Assembly (NCBI RefSeq): GCF_014764445.1
Contig: NZ_CP061721.1
Coordinates: forward strand, 1,488,001-1,552,000
Source of the DNA: Pseudarthrobacter sp. BIM B-2242
GTDB lineage: Bacteria > Actinomycetota > Actinomycetes > Actinomycetales > Micrococcaceae
Length of the DNA stretch: 64,000 bases
Reading direction: 5' to 3'
Both the position numbers and the translations under genes were made by a program. Below the pieces are notes generated by a model, which saw only the letters and a list, made by a program, of their open reading frames with translations, was not told the origin of the DNA and did not search any database. Positions 16,561 to 29,107 of this stretch are shown piece after piece (position 1 is the first letter of the stretch; every line of letters begins with the position of its first letter).

Positions 16561-19500
16561 CTACCTTGGTTTCGGCGCCGGCACTGCGGGGCCGCTCCAG
16601 GGGCTTACCGGGTTGCCCATCCAGTAGGTCGAGGCGGGAACCGATTCGCCCCGCATCACCAGCGACGCGGGTCCTACCGTTCCGCCACGTCCGATGCTTG
16701 CCTGGGGAAGGATCACGCCGTGGGGCCCCATGGTTGCTCCGTCTTCGAGGGTAACAGTGTCCAGGCTCATGACCCTGTCGTGGAAGAGGTGCGTTTGGAC
16801 CACACAGCCACGGTTGACGGTGGAATTCCGTCCCAGGGTGACCAGATCCGCTTCCGGGAGCCAATAGCTTTCGCACCAGGTGCCGCGGCCGATTTTCGCA
16901 CCGAGCGACCGGAGCCACCAGACCAGTGCGGGTGTGCCCGTTGCCGCCCGGGCGAACCATGGGGCGCTGACCATTTCAATAAACGTGTCCACCACCTCGT
17001 TGCGCCAGATAAAGGAACTCCACAGGGGGTGCTCGCCTTCACGGATCCGGCCCACGAGGATCCATTTTGCGACGACGGCGCTGCCCGCTGCCACCGCTCC
17101 GGCCACCAGCATGACCACTCCGCCCACCGCGGCGGCAATCCCGTAGTTGTACGTGGCCGCCAGCCAGTCGAAGGCGAGCATCACGCCCGCGGCGATGGCC
17201 ACCGTGGTCACCACAGGGACGAACCGGCCCAGTTCCCAGAGGCAGCGGGCGAACTTGAGCCGCAGCGGGGGCTCGTACGTGCGGGTGTCGTCCGAGGCGA
17301 TCGCCGTGCGGCGGAGCCGCACGGGCGGGCTGCCCAGCCAGGATGTTCCGGACTTGGCCTTGGCCGGCGTGGCGGACAGGACGGCGACGAGTGAATTCTT
17401 GGGGACGTTCCGGCCGGCCGCGGTCATGCCGGAGTTGCCCAGGAAGGAGCGTTTGCCGATTTTTGCCGGCGCAATCCGCAACCACCCGCCGTCGAGCTCG
17501 TAGGACGCCACCATGGTGTCATCCGCGAGGAAGGCACCCTCGCCCACCGTGGTCATCTTGGGGATGAGCAGGACGGTGGAGGCTTCGACGTTTTTGCCGA
17601 TCTTCGCCCCGAGCAGGCGGAGCCAGACCGGGGTGAAGAGGCTGGCGTAGACAGGGAAGAGCAGGTCACGGGCCAGGTCCAGGACCCGTTCGGTGGCCCA
17701 GACCTGCCAGCCGATCCGGCTGCGGACGCGGTAGTAGCCCTCCTTAAGGCCAATGCCAAGCAGCCGCGTGGTGGCCAGGATGAGCAGCAGGTTGACCACG
17801 AACCAGACCAAGGCCGCCGGCGCGAGGGCAAGCAGGAGCTGGGGGACCGCCGCGGACAGCGAGTCGCTTCCCCGGATGAAGGTGAAAACCACCACGGCAG
17901 CGGCCGCGGCCGAGATATAAGGGATGAGTGCGAGGATGGCCGAGGCGAGGGCGAATCCGGTGAACCAGAGCCTGCCAATCAGCCGGTGTTCAGCGGGCAT
18001 GTCCGGCACCGTGTGTTTGGCCTTGCCGCGGCGGACGGCCGGCGAGCCGGCCACGTGGTGCCCGGCCTTGACTTTGCCAAGCACGGCCGAGCCCGGCTCC
18101 ACCTGGGCTCCGGCGCCGATCGAGGCGCCGGGCATCAGCGTGCTGCGCGCCCCGACACTGGCACCTGAGCCGATGCGCACGGCACCGATGTGGACAACGT
18201 CACCGTCAATCCACCAGCCGGAAAGATCCACCTCAGGCTCCACGTTGGAGCCGCTGCCGAGGGAAAGCAGTCCGGTGACAGGCGGGAGCGAGTGCAGCTG
18301 GACGTTGTTGCCGATCGTGGCACCCAAGGCCCGGGCGTAGTACGGCACCCACGGTGCGCTGGCCAGGCTGATGGCGCCGGCCAGGTCCTGGATCTGTTCC
18401 GCCAGCCACAGGCGCAGGTGTACGCGTCCGGAGCGCGGGTACGTGCCCGGCACCACCTTGCGGAGCAGGATCCGGGCGGCAGCGATGGAGATCAGCATGC
18501 GGCCGGCAGGAGAAACGAACACCAGCCAGGACGCGGCCACCCACCACCAGGACAGAGTGGGGGCAGCGCTGAAGCCCGCGAAAGCGGACAGCAGGTTATT
18601 GGCCACCATGAGATAGGTCAACCAGCGCATCCCCACGAGGATGTGCAGCGGAATGCCCATCAGCGTCTGGAAGACCTGCGACTTGAACGCGGTGGGGCGG
18701 ACCGTCCTATCCGGCACCGGCCCGGCGGCCATCCCTTCCGGAAGGGATTGGCGGGCCGTATCAATCAGCGCACCGATTCGGGGCGTTGCATAAATGTCCG
18801 CCACCGTGATGGTGGGATAGCGCACCCTGAGGGCCGAAACCAGCTGGGCGGCCGACAGGGAACCGCCGCCGTACGCGAAGAAGTCGGCGTCGAGGCTGGT
18901 GACCGGGCTGCCCAAGACGGCGGCCCACTGCCCGGCAACCCAGGCGGCGTCCTCGGGGAGGTTCAGCGGTGCGGCGTCCGCATCTGCTGCACCGGACCCG
19001 GTCAGCGGCCAGGGCAGCGAGTGGCGGTCCACCTTGCCGCTGGTCTTGGTGGGCAGCGATTCCACCACAGTCAGCAACGGGATGAGCGGGGCCGGCAGGC
19101 TTGCCGCCAGGTGTTCGCGGGCAGCCACCAGGTCCAGGTCCGCGTCGGCGGCGGCCAGGTAGCCCACCAGGATCTGGTTGCCGGCCGCGGTGGTCTTGAC
19201 GGCCGCGGCAGCTCCGGCGACATGGGGGAGGGCCTGGAGGGCAGCGTCAATTTCACCCAGTTCGATCCGGCGTCCGCCGAGCTTGACCTGTTCATCGGCG
19301 CGGCCCATAAAGATCAGGCCTTCGGCTTCGTAACGGACAAGGTCGCCGGAACGGTAGGCGCGCGCCCAGCCGAAGGTGGGCATCGGCGCGTACTTCTCCC
19401 GGTCCTTTGCCGGGTCCAGGTAGCGGGCCAGTCCGACGCCGCCGATGATCAGCTCACCGATTTCGCCTTCACCGACCGGCAGGCCGGCGGTGTCCACCAC

Positions 19501-20535
19501 GGCCAGGTCCCAGCCGTCCAGCGGCAGGCCGATGCGAACGGGACCAGGGCCGCCCAGGGGAGCGGCGCAGGCCACCACCGTGGCCTCGGTGGGGCCGTAG
19601 GTGTTCCAGACTTCGCGGCCGGGGACGGCAAGGCGCTCCGCGAGTTCAGGCGGGCAGGCCTCGCCGCCAAAGATCAGCAGCCGGACATTCTCCAGGGATT
19701 CGGCCGGCCACAGGGCGGCAAGGGTGGGGACTGTGGACACAGCCGTGATGCCGTGGTTAATGAGCCAGGGACCGAGGTCCGTGCCTGTCCTGACCAGCGC
19801 ACGCGGGGCGGGCACCAGGCAGGAGCCATGGCGCCAGGCCAGCCACATCTCTTCGCAGGAGGCGTCAAAGGCAACGGAGAGTCCTGCCAGTACCCTGTCC
19901 TGCGGGCCGAGTGGTTCCTCCTGGAGGAAGATCCTGGCCTCGGCGTCGACGAAGGCAGCGGCGGAACGGTGCTGGACCGCGACACCCTTGGGAGTGCCGG
20001 TGGATCCGGAGGTGAAGATGATCCACGCGTCATCGTCCGGCCCGGCGGAACGGCGCGGCGCTGCTGTGCCCCGGGCGGTGGCGGGGTCTGTTGCGTCCTT
20101 GGGCTCGGCAAACGTGACGGCGTCCCCGCCGGTCAGAACTGCTGCAACACGGGCCTCACCGAAGACCAGCCGGGCACGCTCCTCGGGGTCGTCGGCGTCG
20201 ACCGGCACGTAGGCGGCGCCGATGTGGAGGATGGCCAGGATCGCGATGTAGAGCTCGTTCGTCCCGGAGGGGATACGCACGCCGATCCTGTCGCCGGCCC
20301 CCAGTCCTGCCGCCTGCAGCTCACGCCCCTTGGCCCGGATGGCGGCCATCAGGTCTGCGTAGCTCAGGGACCGCCGGCCGTCGTCGAGCGCGGACGCCTC
20401 AGGAAAACGGGCAGCCGAGCCTTCCAGGATGGCCATCAGGGTCCGCTCGGGCGGTGCCAGGCGCAGGCCGGCCAGCTGGGGGCGGTACAACTCTGCCGGC
20501 AGGGATGCTACGACGTTCGACAAGTGCTCACTCAC
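16561..20535 (-). CDS. Pls/PosA-type membrane non-ribosomal peptide synthetase
   Basis: About 1324 residues (GTG at 20535; a TTG at 20556 would add 7). Adenylation domain about 25-510 has A3 FTSGSTGTPKG, the acidic substrate residue in FDASCEEMW, A5 WNTYGPTEATV, A7 YRSGDLVRYE and A10 TKTSGKVDR. A carrier domain (about 530-600) has the phosphopantetheine site FFAYGGGSLSAAQL. The second half alternates membrane-helix pairs with left-handed beta-helix hexapeptide repeats (for example SIGAGAQVEPGSAVLGKV). This A-T-membrane layout matches poly-epsilon-lysine synthetase relatives; there is no condensation domain or thioesterase. The acid activated is not predicted. Neighbours: an M1 peptidase downstream and a PPTase gene beyond it. 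Confidence 0.88.
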   Translation of the reverse strand: MSEHLSNVVASLPAELYRPQLAGLRLAPPERTLMAILEGSAARFPEASALDDGRRSLSYADLMAAIRAKGRELQAAGLGAGDRIGVRIPSGTNELYIAILAILHIGAAYVPVDADDPEERARLVFGEARVAAVLTGGDAVTFAEPKDATDPATARGTAAPRRSAGPDDDAWIIFTSGSTGTPKGVAVQHRSAAAFVDAEARIFLQEEPLGPQDRVLAGLSVAFDASCEEMWLAWRHGSCLVPAPRALVRTGTDLGPWLINHGITAVSTVPTLAALWPAESLENVRLLIFGGEACPPELAERLAVPGREVWNTYGPTEATVVACAAPLGGPGPVRIGLPLDGWDLAVVDTAGLPVGEGEIGELIIGGVGLARYLDPAKDREKYAPMPTFGWARAYRSGDLVRYEAEGLIFMGRADEQVKLGGRRIELGEIDAALQALPHVAGAAAAVKTTAAGNQILVGYLAAADADLDLVAAREHLAASLPAPLIPLLTVVESLPTKTSGKVDRHSLPWPLTGSGAADADAAPLNLPEDAAWVAGQWAAVLGSPVTSLDADFFAYGGGSLSAAQLVSALRVRYPTITVADIYATPRIGALIDTARQSLPEGMAAGPVPDRTVRPTAFKSQVFQTLMGIPLHILVGMRWLTYLMVANNLLSAFAGFSAAPTLSWWWVAASWLVFVSPAGRMLISIAAARILLRKVVPGTYPRSGRVHLRLWLAEQIQDLAGAISLASAPWVPYYARALGATIGNNVQLHSLPPVTGLLSLGSGSNVEPEVDLSGWWIDGDVVHIGAVRIGSGASVGARSTLMPGASIGAGAQVEPGSAVLGKVKAGHHVAGSPAVRRGKAKHTVPDMPAEHRLIGRLWFTGFALASAILALIPYISAAAAAVVVFTFIRGSDSLSAAVPQLLLALAPAALVWFVVNLLLILATTRLLGIGLKEGYYRVRSRIGWQVWATERVLDLARDLLFPVYASLFTPVWLRLLGAKIGKNVEASTVLLIPKMTTVGEGAFLADDTMVASYELDGGWLRIAPAKIGKRSFLGNSGMTAAGRNVPKNSLVAVLSATPAKAKSGTSWLGSPPVRLRRTAIASDDTRTYEPPLRLKFARCLWELGRFVPVVTTVAIAAGVMLAFDWLAATYNYGIAAAVGGVVMLVAGAVAAGSAVVAKWILVGRIREGEHPLWSSFIWRNEVVDTFIEMVSAPWFARAATGTPALVWWLRSLGAKIGRGTWCESYWLPEADLVTLGRNSTVNRGCVVQTHLFHDRVMSLDTVTLEDGATMGPHGVILPQASIGRGGTVGPASLVMRGESVPASTYWMGNPVSPWSGPAVPAPKPR

Positions 20536-20550
20536 CGTCAGATTGTGCCC

Positions 20551-20612
20551 GGTCAAGGTGAACGGAAGGTGTCCCCAATTTGTTGAAGGTTCACATTCCG
20601 TTCACCTTGACC
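20551..20612. repeat. 16-bp perfect inverted repeat upstream of NRPS gene
   Basis: GGTCAAGGTGAACGGA (20551-20566) and its exact complement TCCGTTCACCTTGACC (20597-20612) flank a 30-nt spacer. The element fills the gap between the end of the quinone oxidoreductase gene and the NRPS start. It could terminate the upstream gene or act as a two-half-site operator for the NRPS promoter; the alternative TTG start of the NRPS lies within the left arm. Confidence 0.75.
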
Positions 20613-20622
20613 CGCGCGGATG

Positions 20623-21585
20623 TCAGGGAACCAGCAGCACCTTGCCTGTGGTTCGCCTGCCTTCGAGGTCTTCATGCGCGCGCCGGGCTTCGGCCAGGGG
20701 ATAGGTTCCACCGATCCGGACGTCCAGGCTGCCGTCCGCCACGGCGCCGAAAATCTCGCTGGAACGCCACACCCGTTCCTGCGGATTGCCGAGGAAATCG
20801 GCCAGCTTGGGCCGCGTCAGGGACAGTGATCCGCCGGCGTTGAGCCGTTGGGGATCCACCGGTGGCACCGCGCCGGACGCCGCGCCGAACAGGACGAGGA
20901 AGCCCCGGGTGCGCAGGCTGGCCAGCGAGCTGTCGAACGTCTCCTTCCCCACGCCGTCGTACACCACATCCACGCCCACGCCGTTGGTGAGTTTCCGCAC
21001 CTCGTCCGCAAATCCCTCGTAGCGGAGCACCTCGTCCGCGCCGGCGGCACGCGACAGGTCCTCCTTTTCGGCGGTGGAGACGGTGGTGATGACGCGTGCG
21101 CCCCGGATTTTCAGGAGCTGGGTGATGAGCAGCCCCACGCCGCCGGCGCCGGCGTGGACCAGGACGGTATGCCCGGGCTCCACCCTGAAGGAGGAGTTGA
21201 TGAGGTAGTGGGCGGTCATGCCCTGCAGGGGCAGTGCCGCGGCGGTGTGCAGGTCAACGCCGTCGGGGACAGGCAGCGCTTTGTCCGCGTCCAGGACGGT
21301 GTATTCCGCGTAGCATTTCTGGCCCTCGGCGGTGGCGACACGGCTGCCAACGGCGAAGCCGTCGACGCCCTCGCCCACTTCCTCAACGGTGCCTGCTGCT
21401 TCCGAGCCGGGCGTGAAGGGGTAGGCAACTTTGTACATGCCGCCGCGCTGATAGGTCTCGATGAAGTTGACGCCTGTGGCCGCCACTTTGACCAGCAGCT
21501 GGCCCGGTCCGGGCGTCGGACGCTCAACCTCTGCGAACTCGAGGACTTCCGGACCGCCGGACTGGCGGGCAAGGATGGCATGCAT
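20623..21585 (-). CDS. NADPH:quinone oxidoreductase (QOR-type MDR)
   Basis: 320-residue medium-chain dehydrogenase/reductase without catalytic zinc ligands. N-terminal GroES-like fold (LLVKVAATGVNFIETYQRGG, the quinone-reductase signature), Rossmann motif AGAGGVGLLITQLLK, and a C-terminal PLAEARRAHEDLEGRRTTGK. QOR enzymes reduce quinones by single electrons using NADPH. The start ATG is the conserved MHAILARQSGGPEVL. It is followed by the inverted repeat at 20551-20612, suggesting separate transcription from the NRPS gene. Confidence 0.92.
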   Translation of the reverse strand: MHAILARQSGGPEVLEFAEVERPTPGPGQLLVKVAATGVNFIETYQRGGMYKVAYPFTPGSEAAGTVEEVGEGVDGFAVGSRVATAEGQKCYAEYTVLDADKALPVPDGVDLHTAAALPLQGMTAHYLINSSFRVEPGHTVLVHAGAGGVGLLITQLLKIRGARVITTVSTAEKEDLSRAAGADEVLRYEGFADEVRKLTNGVGVDVVYDGVGKETFDSSLASLRTRGFLVLFGAASGAVPPVDPQRLNAGGSLSLTRPKLADFLGNPQERVWRSSEIFGAVADGSLDVRIGGTYPLAEARRAHEDLEGRRTTGKVLLVP

Positions 21586-21661
21586 AAAGGGTCTCCTCTC
21601 CGGGGCGGGGATTTCCCGGGCCGGTTTCTCTGACCATCCTAGGGATACCGCTACCGACGAC

Positions 21662-21692
21662 GAAGCGACGGCCGGTAGCCGGCCGTCGCTTC
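21662..21692 (-). terminator. Terminator of the desaturase gene
   Basis: A perfect 14-bp stem (21662-21675 with 21679-21692, arms GAAGCGACGGCCGG and complement) with loop TAG, 36 nt after the desaturase stop codon and before the next gene on the same strand. Confidence 0.8.
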
Positions 21693-21728
21693 AGGTCATG
21701 CGGGGTGTCGCGAAGTGTTCAGCCGGCG

Positions 21729-22820
21729 CTAGTAGCGCCGGGTCACCGTGGCCATGGGGCACTCGAAGTGGCGTCCGGCGGAGAGGCCTACGTTGTTGAG
21801 GTAGCGGACGATGATGCCGTAGGACTGGAGGAGCGTGGTTTCCGTGTAGGGAACCTGGTGCTTTGTGCAGTACTCACGGACGATCCTGGCGGCCTTGTCC
21901 AGCTGGGGCCGCGCCATGTCCGGGAACAGGTGGTGCTCGGCCTGGCGGTTCAGGCCGCCGAGGAGGATGTCCATAAAGCGGCCGCCGGAGATGTTCCGGG
22001 AGGTCAGGACCTGGCGGCTGAAGAAGTCCACCCGGCTGTCTGCCGGCAGGACGGGCATGCCCTTGTGATTCGGCGCAAAGGAAGCGCCCATATAGAAGCC
22101 GAAGACGGCCAGTTGCACACCGATGAACGCGAACGCCATTCCCAGCGGCAGGAAGGTGAAAGCCAGGACGGGCAGGGCGCTGAGGCGGACCAGCAGGATG
22201 GGCAGTTCCACCCAGCGGTGGGTCACCTTGGCGCGGCGGAAGACAAACTTGACCGAGTCAATCTGGAGTCCCAGGCCAACCAGGAACAGGAGCGGGAAGA
22301 AGAACCAGCCCTGCTTGCGGGTCAGGAACGAGAACCGGCCCTGGCGGTCGGCAACGGCTTCGGTGTGGAACGCGATGGGGCCGGGGGCGATGTCCGGATC
22401 CTTGGAGATGACGTTGGGGTGGTTGTGGTGGGCGCCGTGCTTCTGCTCCCACCAGGAGTAACTCATGCCGGCAACCGAGGTGGCCAGGATACGGGCGGTC
22501 CAGTCATTGGCTCGGCGGGACGCAAAGATCTGGCGGTGCCCTGCCTCGTGCGCCAGAAAGCTCAGCTGGGTGCAGAGGACGCCCACGGCTGCGGCAATGA
22601 GGAGCTGGAACCAGCTGTCACCGATCAGGGCGAAGCCGAACCAGGCCGCCGTCATCAGCAGGACAAGGCTGGAGAATAAGGTGATGTAGAAGCCGACGCG
22701 GCGTTCCAGCAGGCCTTCAGCCTTGACGGTCTTCAGCAGCTCCGAGTAGCTCAGGACAACGGCGTTGGGCTTCCGGACACGCGATTGAGGGCGCTCAGCT
22801 GCGGGGAAAGTGGTGGACAT
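21729..22820 (-). CDS. Membrane fatty-acid (acyl-CoA) desaturase
   Basis: 363-residue di-iron desaturase with the three His boxes: HEAGH, HGAHHNH and EHHLFP (in GGLNRQAEHHLFP). Hydrophobic helix pairs lie between boxes 1-2 and 2-3. This inserts a double bond into fatty acyl chains with O2 and an electron donor, adjusting membrane fluidity. The ATG at 22820 gives MSTTFPAAERPQSR; an open frame extends 27 codons upstream but toward the argC promoter. It is divergent from argC, sharing a 173-nt region. Confidence 0.92.
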   Translation of the reverse strand: MSTTFPAAERPQSRVRKPNAVVLSYSELLKTVKAEGLLERRVGFYITLFSSLVLLMTAAWFGFALIGDSWFQLLIAAAVGVLCTQLSFLAHEAGHRQIFASRRANDWTARILATSVAGMSYSWWEQKHGAHHNHPNVISKDPDIAPGPIAFHTEAVADRQGRFSFLTRKQGWFFFPLLFLVGLGLQIDSVKFVFRRAKVTHRWVELPILLVRLSALPVLAFTFLPLGMAFAFIGVQLAVFGFYMGASFAPNHKGMPVLPADSRVDFFSRQVLTSRNISGGRFMDILLGGLNRQAEHHLFPDMARPQLDKAARIVREYCTKHQVPYTETTLLQSYGIIVRYLNNVGLSAGRHFECPMATVTRRY

Positions 22821-22942
22821 GGAGCGGGGCCTCGTAACTATTACGGGCAACGCTGCAGCCGACATTCGGTCTGCACGGTCAGGATCACCCTCATCAAGCA
22901 TACGCCCGGGTGTCCGGCCGGCTCCTCAAAGCACGAGGAGAT

Positions 22943-25188
<2,246 letters not shown>

Positions 25189-25219
25189 ATCCGCCGGCAA
25201 CCCTGGAGATACCTGCAGC

Positions 25220-26173
25220 ATGAACACCCAGACCCGCGAGACCACGTCCATGAGTGATGCCCAAAGCAAGGCCGGCACGCTGATCGAGGCGCTGCCCTGG
25301 ATCCAGCGTTTTGCCGGCACCACAATGGTGATCAAGTACGGCGGCAACGCCATGGTCAACGACGAGCTGCGGCGTGCGTTCGCCGAAGACGTGGTCTTCC
25401 TCCACCATGTGGGCATCCACCCCGTGGTGGTCCATGGCGGCGGACCCCAGATCAACTCGATGCTGGCGCGCCTGGGCATCGAGTCAGAATTCAAGGGCGG
25501 ACTCCGTGTCACCACTCCCGAGGCCATGGACGTCGTCCGCATGGTCCTCACCGGCCAGGTGGGCCGCGAACTGGTTGGCCTGATCAACTCCCACGGGCCC
25601 TACGCAGTGGGTATGTCCGGCGAAGACGGCGGCCTGCTTCAGGCCGTCCGCACCGGAACCGTCATCGACGGCGAGGAAGTGGACCTGGGCCTGGTGGGCG
25701 AAGTGGTGGGCGTGAACCCGGAGGGCATCCTGGACATCCTGGCCGCGGGCCGCATCCCGGTCATCTCCACGGTGGCCCCGGAAATCGAGTCCGACGGCGA
25801 GACAGCGGCCGGCGAGGTCCAGACCACCGGTCAGGTCCTCAACGTCAACGCCGATACGGCAGCGGCTGCCGTGGCCGAAGCTCTCGGAGCATCCAAACTG
25901 GTGATCCTCACCGACGTCGAAGGCCTCTACGCCAACTGGCCGGACAGGTCCTCACTCATCTCCTCCCTGACGGCTACGGAATTGCGCGAGCTGCTGCCGT
26001 CCCTCGAATCAGGAATGATCCCGAAGATGGAAGCGTGCCTCAAAGCCATCGACGGCGGAGTGGAACGCGCGCACATCGTGGACGGCAGGCTGCCGCACTC
26101 CATGCTCCTGGAAACTTTCACGACCGCAGGCATTGGCACGCAGGTCGTCCCCGACGAAGAGGTGAATGCATGA
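25220..26173 (+). CDS. argB: Acetylglutamate kinase
   Basis: 317-residue amino-acid kinase that phosphorylates N-acetylglutamate, normally the arginine-feedback step. Phosphate-binding [15 protein letters not shown] substrate loop and the C-terminal nucleotide-site [21 protein letters not shown] are all present. The N-terminal extension (about 20 residues before the core) is of the type that allows hexamers and arginine inhibition. The ATG at 25220 is preceded by GGAG; a second in-frame ATG at 25250 is possible. Confidence 0.96.
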   Translation: MNTQTRETTSMSDAQSKAGTLIEALPWIQRFAGTTMVIKYGGNAMVNDELRRAFAEDVVFLHHVGIHPVVVHGGGPQINSMLARLGIESEFKGGLRVTTPEAMDVVRMVLTGQVGRELVGLINSHGPYAVGMSGEDGGLLQAVRTGTVIDGEEVDLGLVGEVVGVNPEGILDILAAGRIPVISTVAPEIESDGETAAGEVQTTGQVLNVNADTAAAAVAEALGASKLVILTDVEGLYANWPDRSSLISSLTATELRELLPSLESGMIPKMEACLKAIDGGVERAHIVDGRLPHSMLLETFTTAGIGTQVVPDEEVNA

Positions 26174-27450
26174 ACGAAATCCAGCAAACCCCCGTGGCTG
26201 AACTAACCGACACCCCGGTCACCGAGCTGGTCGAAACCTCGGGACACACCAGTGGCGCCGAGTGGCTGGCCCGCTACTCGACCTCGCTGATGGGTGTTTT
26301 CGGGACGCCCCAGCGTGTGCTGGTCCGGGGTGCCGGCTGCCTCGTGTGGGACGCCGACGGCAAGGAATACCTGGATCTCCTTGGTGGCATTGCCGTCAAT
26401 GCCCTGGGCCACGCCAACCCGTTTGTCACGTCCGTGATTTCCAGCCAGCTCGCCACCCTGGGGCACGTCTCCAACTTCTTCACCAGCCCCACCCAGATCG
26501 CGCTGGCCGAGAAACTGCTGGCCCTGGCGCACGCCCCGGCCGGCTCCAAGGTGTTCTTCGCCAACTCCGGCACCGAGGCCGTCGAGGCGGCCTTCAAACT
26601 GGCACGCCGGAACGCGGGTACAGACGCTGCGCCCCGGACCAAAATCATCGCCCTCGAGGGAGCCTTCCACGGGCGCACCATGGGAGCCCTGGCCCTGACA
26701 GCCAAGGAAGCCTACCGGGCGCCGTTCGAGCCCCTGCCCGGCGGCGTGGTCCACATCCCGTTCGGCGATGCCGCAGCGCTGGAAGCCGCCATCGACGAGA
26801 CGGTGGCCGCCGTCTTCCTGGAACCCATCCAGGGCGAAGCCGGCGTCCGGCCCCTGCCGGCCGGTTACCTGAAGGCAGCCCGCGAGGCGACCACCAAGGC
26901 GGGCGCCCTGCTGATCCTGGACGAGGTCCAGACCGGCATCGGCCGCACCGGCAAATGGTTCGCCAGCGAGGACGCCGGAATCGTTCCGGACGCCATCACC
27001 CTGGCCAAGGGCCTGGGCGGCGGGTTCCCCATCGGTGCGCTTCTCACCTTCGGCGACGAGACGTCCTCGCTCCTGTCCGCAGGCCAGCACGGCAGTACCT
27101 TCGGCGGCAACCCGGTGGCGACGGCGGCCGCGCTGGCCACGCTGCACGCGATCGAAAGCCAGCGGGTGCTGGAGAACGTCGCAAAGGTGGGGGAGTACCT
27201 CCGCGCCGGGCTGGCCGACGTCGACGGCGTCACGGAAGTCCGCGGCGAAGGCCTGCTGATCGGCTTCGACCTCGATGCCGAGGTGGCTCAGGCTGTTGTG
27301 ACCGCCGGGCTGGATGCCGGGTTCATCGTCAACAGCCCGGGACCGCGCACCATCCGGCTTGCCCCGCCGCTGGTCCTCACCACGGAACAGGCCGGCACGT
27401 TCCTTGCCGTCCTGCCGGCCCTCCTCCAGACAGCTAAGGACGCGCAGTGA
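26170..27450 (+). CDS. argD: Acetylornithine aminotransferase
   Basis: 426-residue class III PLP aminotransferase making N-acetylornithine from the semialdehyde with glutamate. The PLP lysine is K280 in [13 protein letters not shown]; the D251-E-V-Q motif and [10 protein letters not shown] phosphate loop are present. The ATG overlaps the argB stop (ATGA at 26170). The N-terminal 30 residues are an acidic/Thr-Pro extension with a short repeat ([12 protein letters not shown]) outside the fold. Confidence 0.96.
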   Translation: MNEIQQTPVAELTDTPVTELVETSGHTSGAEWLARYSTSLMGVFGTPQRVLVRGAGCLVWDADGKEYLDLLGGIAVNALGHANPFVTSVISSQLATLGHVSNFFTSPTQIALAEKLLALAHAPAGSKVFFANSGTEAVEAAFKLARRNAGTDAAPRTKIIALEGAFHGRTMGALALTAKEAYRAPFEPLPGGVVHIPFGDAAALEAAIDETVAAVFLEPIQGEAGVRPLPAGYLKAAREATTKAGALLILDEVQTGIGRTGKWFASEDAGIVPDAITLAKGLGGGFPIGALLTFGDETSSLLSAGQHGSTFGGNPVATAAALATLHAIESQRVLENVAKVGEYLRAGLADVDGVTEVRGEGLLIGFDLDAEVAQAVVTAGLDAGFIVNSPGPRTIRLAPPLVLTTEQAGTFLAVLPALLQTAKDAQ

Positions 27451-28475
27451 CCCCTGTAGTCTCTTCCACCGGCACTGCCGGCACCACCCGCCACTTCCTG
27501 AAGGACACCGACCTCAGCCCGGCCGAGCAGGCTGAGGTCCTGGACCTTGCCGTCCGGATGAAGGCGGCGCCGTACAGCGTGCAGCCTTTCGCCGCGGAGG
27601 GGAACGGCCGCAAGACCGTGGCTGTCATCTTCGACAAAACCTCCACCCGCACCCGGGTGTCCTTCGCCACCGGCATCGCCGACATGGGCGGCAACGCGCT
27701 GATCATCAACCCCGGCGAGGCGCAGATCGGCCACAAGGAATCGGTGGAAGACACCGCGAAGGTCCTGGAGCGCATGGTCTCCACCATCGTGTGGCGCACC
27801 GGTGCGCACTCCGGGCTGGTGGCCATGGCGGAAAACTCCAAGGTGCCGGTCATCAATGCCTTGTGCGATGACTACCACCCGTGCCAGCTCCTCGCAGACC
27901 TTCTCGCCGTCAAGGAACACAAGGGCGAGCTGGCGGGCCTGACCATGGCCTACCTCGGCGATGCCGCGAACAACATGGCCAACTCCTACCTGCTGGCCGG
28001 GGTCACCGCCGGCATGCACGTCCGCATCGCCGGCCCTGCAGGCTACCTCCCGGCGGACGAAATCGTCGCTGCCGCAGAGGAACGGGCCGCCCTGACCGGC
28101 GGGTCCGTCCTGGTCACCACCGACGCCGCGGCGGCCCTCAAGGGTGCCGACGTTGTTGCCACGGACACGTGGGTCTCCATGGGCCAGGAAGCCGAGAAGG
28201 AAGCCCGGCTGCAGCTGTTCCGCGAGTACTCCGTCGATGAGGCGGCCATGGCACACGCAGCGGATGACGCCGTCGTGCTTCACTGCCTGCCCGCGTACCG
28301 CGGCTACGAGATCTCCGCCGGCGTCATCGACGGCCCGCAGTCGATCGTCTGGGACGAGGCCGAGAACAGGCTGCACGCCCAGAAAGCGCTGATGGCGTGG
28401 CTCATGCACCGGTCCGGGCTGGCCGTTGTAGAGGGCCTCGCTCCGGTTGAAGGCACCGGGGAGAGCACGTACTAA
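27447..28475 (+). CDS. argF: Ornithine carbamoyltransferase
   Basis: 342 residues; forms citrulline from ornithine and carbamoyl phosphate. Carbamoyl-phosphate site STRTR (in [11 protein letters not shown]), ornithine-loop VSMGQE and the HCLPA motif ([10 protein letters not shown]) are intact. A GTGA overlap with argD and a TAATG overlap with argR show tight coupling. Anabolic role inferred from operon position. Confidence 0.96.
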   Translation: MTPVVSSTGTAGTTRHFLKDTDLSPAEQAEVLDLAVRMKAAPYSVQPFAAEGNGRKTVAVIFDKTSTRTRVSFATGIADMGGNALIINPGEAQIGHKESVEDTAKVLERMVSTIVWRTGAHSGLVAMAENSKVPVINALCDDYHPCQLLADLLAVKEHKGELAGLTMAYLGDAANNMANSYLLAGVTAGMHVRIAGPAGYLPADEIVAAAEERAALTGGSVLVTTDAAAALKGADVVATDTWVSMGQEAEKEARLQLFREYSVDEAAMAHAADDAVVLHCLPAYRGYEISAGVIDGPQSIVWDEAENRLHAQKALMAWLMHRSGLAVVEGLAPVEGTGESTY

Positions 28476-29014
28476 TGTCCGTTCCGTCCGCTGCGCCGGG
28501 CTCCAGCCCGGCCACCAAAACCGCCCGCCAGGCGCGCATCACCGCCATCCTCACGGGTGAATCGGTGCGCTCCCAGGCGGAGCTGGCCGCGTTGCTGGCG
28601 GACGACGGCGTCCAGGTCACCCAGGCCACGCTGTCGCGGGACCTCGTGGAACTCGGCGCCGTCCGCGTCCGCGGCAAGGAAGGCGTGCTGGTCTACGCCG
28701 TCCCTGGCGAAGGCGGCGAGCGTGCGGCCAAAAGCGGTGTGAGCCAGGAAATCCTGGATGCCCGGCTGGCCAGGCTCTGCAGCGAACTGCTGGTCACGGC
28801 GGAAGCATCGGCCAACATCGCCGTGCTCCGGACCCCGCCCGGTGCGGCGAACTTCCTGGCCCTGGCCATCGACCACTCGGTGATGCCGTCCATCCTGGGG
28901 ACCATCGCCGGTGACGACACCGTGCTGCTGGTCTCCCGGGATCCGCAGGGCGGGCAGGACCTCGCCGCCCGGTTCCTGCAGCTGGCCGAAGAAGCAGGCG
29001 GCAGCCAGCAATAG
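28475..29014 (+). CDS. argR: Arginine repressor ArgR
   Basis: 179-residue hexameric repressor and arginine sensor. N-terminal winged helix (about 15-85; recognition region [19 protein letters not shown]) and C-terminal arginine-binding domain (about 105-175; ending in [18 protein letters not shown]). Its position between argF and argG places it under its own control. It probably acts at the argC promoter (22943-22993). Confidence 0.96.
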   Translation: MSVPSAAPGSSPATKTARQARITAILTGESVRSQAELAALLADDGVQVTQATLSRDLVELGAVRVRGKEGVLVYAVPGEGGERAAKSGVSQEILDARLARLCSELLVTAEASANIAVLRTPPGAANFLALAIDHSVMPSILGTIAGDDTVLLVSRDPQGGQDLAARFLQLAEEAGGSQQ

Positions 29015-29107
29015 CCCGCTGCTCCGGACCCGCCCGCGTTGTGACAGGCTTTCCCTAGAAGAATTTCCCGAACAGAAATCCCAACCCCCAATAAGAGGAG
29101 CATTTTC

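Noticed and set aside
18190..20586. 798-codon plus-strand frame opposite the NRPS gene
   Set aside because: Shadow of the NRPS coding sequence; low-complexity Gly/Gln/His-rich translation without a family.
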